Shown: piece after piece, positions 62,501-64,000 of the stretch
Numbering within the stretch: position 1 is the stretch's first letter
Layout: every line of letters begins with the position of its first letter
Origin: Tetmemena sp. SeJ-2015
Taxonomy: Eukaryota > Ciliophora > Spirotrichea > Sporadotrichida > Oxytrichidae
Length of the DNA: 64,000 nucleotides
NCBI GenBank assembly: GCA_027382625.1
Contig: JAJKFJ010022070.1
Span: forward strand, 212,398 to 276,397
Direction of reading: 5' to 3'
The notes under the pieces: model-generated
Databases searched by the model: none
The model's input: only the letters and a program-made list of their open reading frames with translations
What the model was told of the DNA's origin: nothing
Translations under genes and position numbers: made by a program

Positions 62501-64000
62501 AAATACAGCTAGAAACTTAAATTATATAGATAATTAAATAATGATAGTTGATCATAGAATAATCCTCTATATCAGGTAAAGTAGTTGACAAATAATAAAT
62601 GAATTTAATTTTATTGGTCTTTATGGGGGGGCCTTTCCTCGACAGTAAAATTTTATAATGAATTAAGGTAAGAAAAAAGTATGTTTATAGCTTAAATTTC
62701 ATTCTTCCAAATATAGAGGGTTGTTTGAACATCAAAGGCTTCAAATTTAAATCCTAATTCATTCATTTCTAGGTCAGCTACACATGAAAAATATATTTTA
62801 AGCTATCTTTTCTCTTTTGTATTATAAACACAAAGTAAAATTTTAAACCATTGCAGCTTTTTTTAAATTCTTAGTATGTTTCAGCTTTAGTCCCAAAGAA
62901 AAATACCTGAAAAATTGCAGCATTAGTCTCCTATTCATTAAGCAAATTTTCGTTTAATTAAATTTTGCAATAATTTAAATTTTCACTTTGTGTTTATATT
63001 ACAAAAGAGAAAAGATAGCTTAAAATATATTTTTCATATGTAGCTGACCTAGAAATGAATGAATTAAGATTTAAATTTGAAGCCTTTGATATTAAAAAAC
63101 CCCTCTATATCTGGTAGAATGAGATTTAAGCTATAAACATACTTTTTTCTTACCTTAATTCATTATAAAATTTTACTGTCGAGGAAAGGCCCCCGTCTTT
63201 ATTCTTCAGTTAAGAGCATATTAAATACTAGCATGGAAAAATAAATAATTTCAAGTCTTCTAATTTATGACTTTATATAATTTATATAAACTCAATAGTC
63301 TGCTTTTTTAATTTAGAAAGTGGTTCTTCCTTTAGTTTAAGTATTAGGATAAACAGCTTATAAATTTTAAATCAAAATAAAACATGTATTGTTCATTTTA
63401 AGTTGTTTTACAACGTTGATAAAAGTTACTTAAAATTTTCAATGAAAATTAAAACTTAAAAAATATTACTCAAAAAGCTCTAAAGGTCTCATAAAATGTA
63501 CTTTAAATAAATAAATTAAAAAGGAAAATTTTTTAGAGGAAAGCGATTTTCCTATTTTAGACTGACTCCATTTTATAATAAACCAACAGGGTGACTTTCT
63601 TATATAAAATATTTCCATCACCACTCAAAGCCCAAGCAACTTTTAATATCTTATTAATCTCAAATAGGATAATCCCTCAAACTCAAATTTCACCATAAGG
63701 AATATTACTCTACAAGATGCTGGAAGCATTTTTGAAACAGGCTTGGTTAAATTTGAGAACTCTGCCTCCGTTTATAATTTGAAAATAAGCGACATAAAAG
63801 TTATAAAGCAATAATACTTATCAACTCTTATCGATGCAGGCGCTTACAAAGATGTTAATATTTCAAACATAGTTTTGATATCTAGCTAAATAATGAAGCA
63901 ATAAAAGTTATATGATTATTATAATCAAATAGAATTAAAACTCTTCTTCTATACAACTAAATCCTCTGAAAAACCTTTATTCTCTAATGTAGATTTCTTG
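59566..64000 (+). CDS. Giant surface protein B (paralog of A), 3' truncated by the window
   Basis: ATG 59566 reads MIQLQRIKTVKIRPEIFLVT then LLICIT, a signal peptide. The ectodomain contains NVSILISNCTFECLSSSP, FRNCYLAQFGGIFKFQNSSV, AAVYGGSIFSQNSSITFTN and NLAYEGGSVYLLGPNTINF. It also has a Cys-containing block (CDNCGLVNSRNS). After the foldback element it continues with TLQDAGSIFETGLVKFENSA and STLIDAGAYKDVNISNI. These align in order with gene A, so the two are tandem duplicates. Between 60.78 and 61.68 kb the frame is nearly continuous where gene A has IESs. The gene is open at the window end. Confidence 0.8.
62625..63194. mobile_element. Complete foldback (MITE-like) element, 570 bp
   Basis: Near-symmetric arms of ~215 bp begin GGGGGGGCCTTTCCTCGACA and end with the reverse complement (TGTCGAGGAAAGGCCCCC). 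A short unique centre lies around 62850-62970. It is flanked by an exact 8-bp direct repeat GTCTTTAT (62617-62624 and 63195-63202), the expected target-site duplication. No transposase frame is present, so it would be mobilised in trans. An 8-bp duplication is typical of hAT-type transposases but does not prove that family. It sits inside an AT-rich gap of gene B. Confidence 0.9.

Noticed and set aside
1..64000. Interpretation as somatic DNA with only spliceosomal introns
   Set aside because: Several inserts (e.g. 46349-46380, 46498-46550, 3711-3755, 17490-17505) contain TGA or lack GT-AG ends, yet are bounded by direct repeats and excise in frame.
1..64000. CRISPR arrays, rRNA or tRNA genes, telomere (C4A4) tracts
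   Set aside because: None were seen on reading. tRNA and small-RNA genes cannot be excluded without a covariance search.

Overview
The window is ciliate germline (micronuclear) DNA, most likely from a hypotrich/spirotrich of the Oxytricha-Stylonychia type. TAA and TAG occur in frame throughout clearly coding sequence and read as glutamine, and genes end only at TGA. This excludes Euplotes (UGA = Cys). Many genes are cut by short AT-rich segments flanked by direct repeats of 3-8 bp. Removing one repeat plus the segment restores the frame and often regenerates a known motif or paralog alignment. That is the signature of internal eliminated sequences (IESs) with MDS pointers. I checked about 18 of them by hand. 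Ordinary GT-AG introns also occur. A standard-code ORF search sees only fragments, so gene boundaries here are hand-assembled and approximate where no start codon or pointer is given.

Layout. 0.1-5.2 kb (-): a dual-specificity phosphatase-like gene with a Gln-rich tail. Its P-loop encodes Ser in place of the catalytic Cys. The gene is interrupted by a 0.7 kb IES holding a truncated foldback element and a decayed second copy of the next coding segment. 5.2-6.8 kb (+): a small unknown gene, then eIF2-beta. 7.1-11.2 kb (-): two unknown genes. 11.4-16.8 kb (+): a Yip1-family membrane protein, a double cytochrome b5 protein with a reductase-like tail, a multi-pass membrane protein and a charged coiled-coil protein. 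16.9-21.8 kb (-): three genes, one with a likely dual-acylated N-terminus. 19.58-20.23 kb is an extreme A/T homopolymer tract. 22.0-28.8 kb: a SWIM/RING/ZZ/RING E3-like gene (+), an acidic gene (+), a gene on (-) and a Ser/Gln-rich gene (+). The last two have start codons only 11 bp apart. 28.8-36.3 kb (-): tandem GH38 alpha-mannosidases and a small gene. 36.3-39.2 kb (+): a possible C2-like locus and a Cys-rich single-pass protein. 39.7-43.7 kb (-): a cyclic-nucleotide-binding protein. 43.9-44.6 kb (+): an uninterrupted secreted protein. 44.9-64 kb (+): two tandem paralogs of a giant surface protein (Pmp-like repeats, Cys-rich modules, multi-pass C-terminus). The second runs off the window and carries a complete foldback transposable element with an 8-bp target duplication.

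How it fits together: the genes look like unrelated housekeeping, ciliary, lysosomal and surface functions, not one pathway. The common theme is germline architecture: IESs in nearly every gene, foldback elements inside IES-like positions, IES differences between paralogs, a probable ORF nested in an IES, and a duplicated-then-decayed coding segment. eIF2-beta and the secreted protein show no IES.
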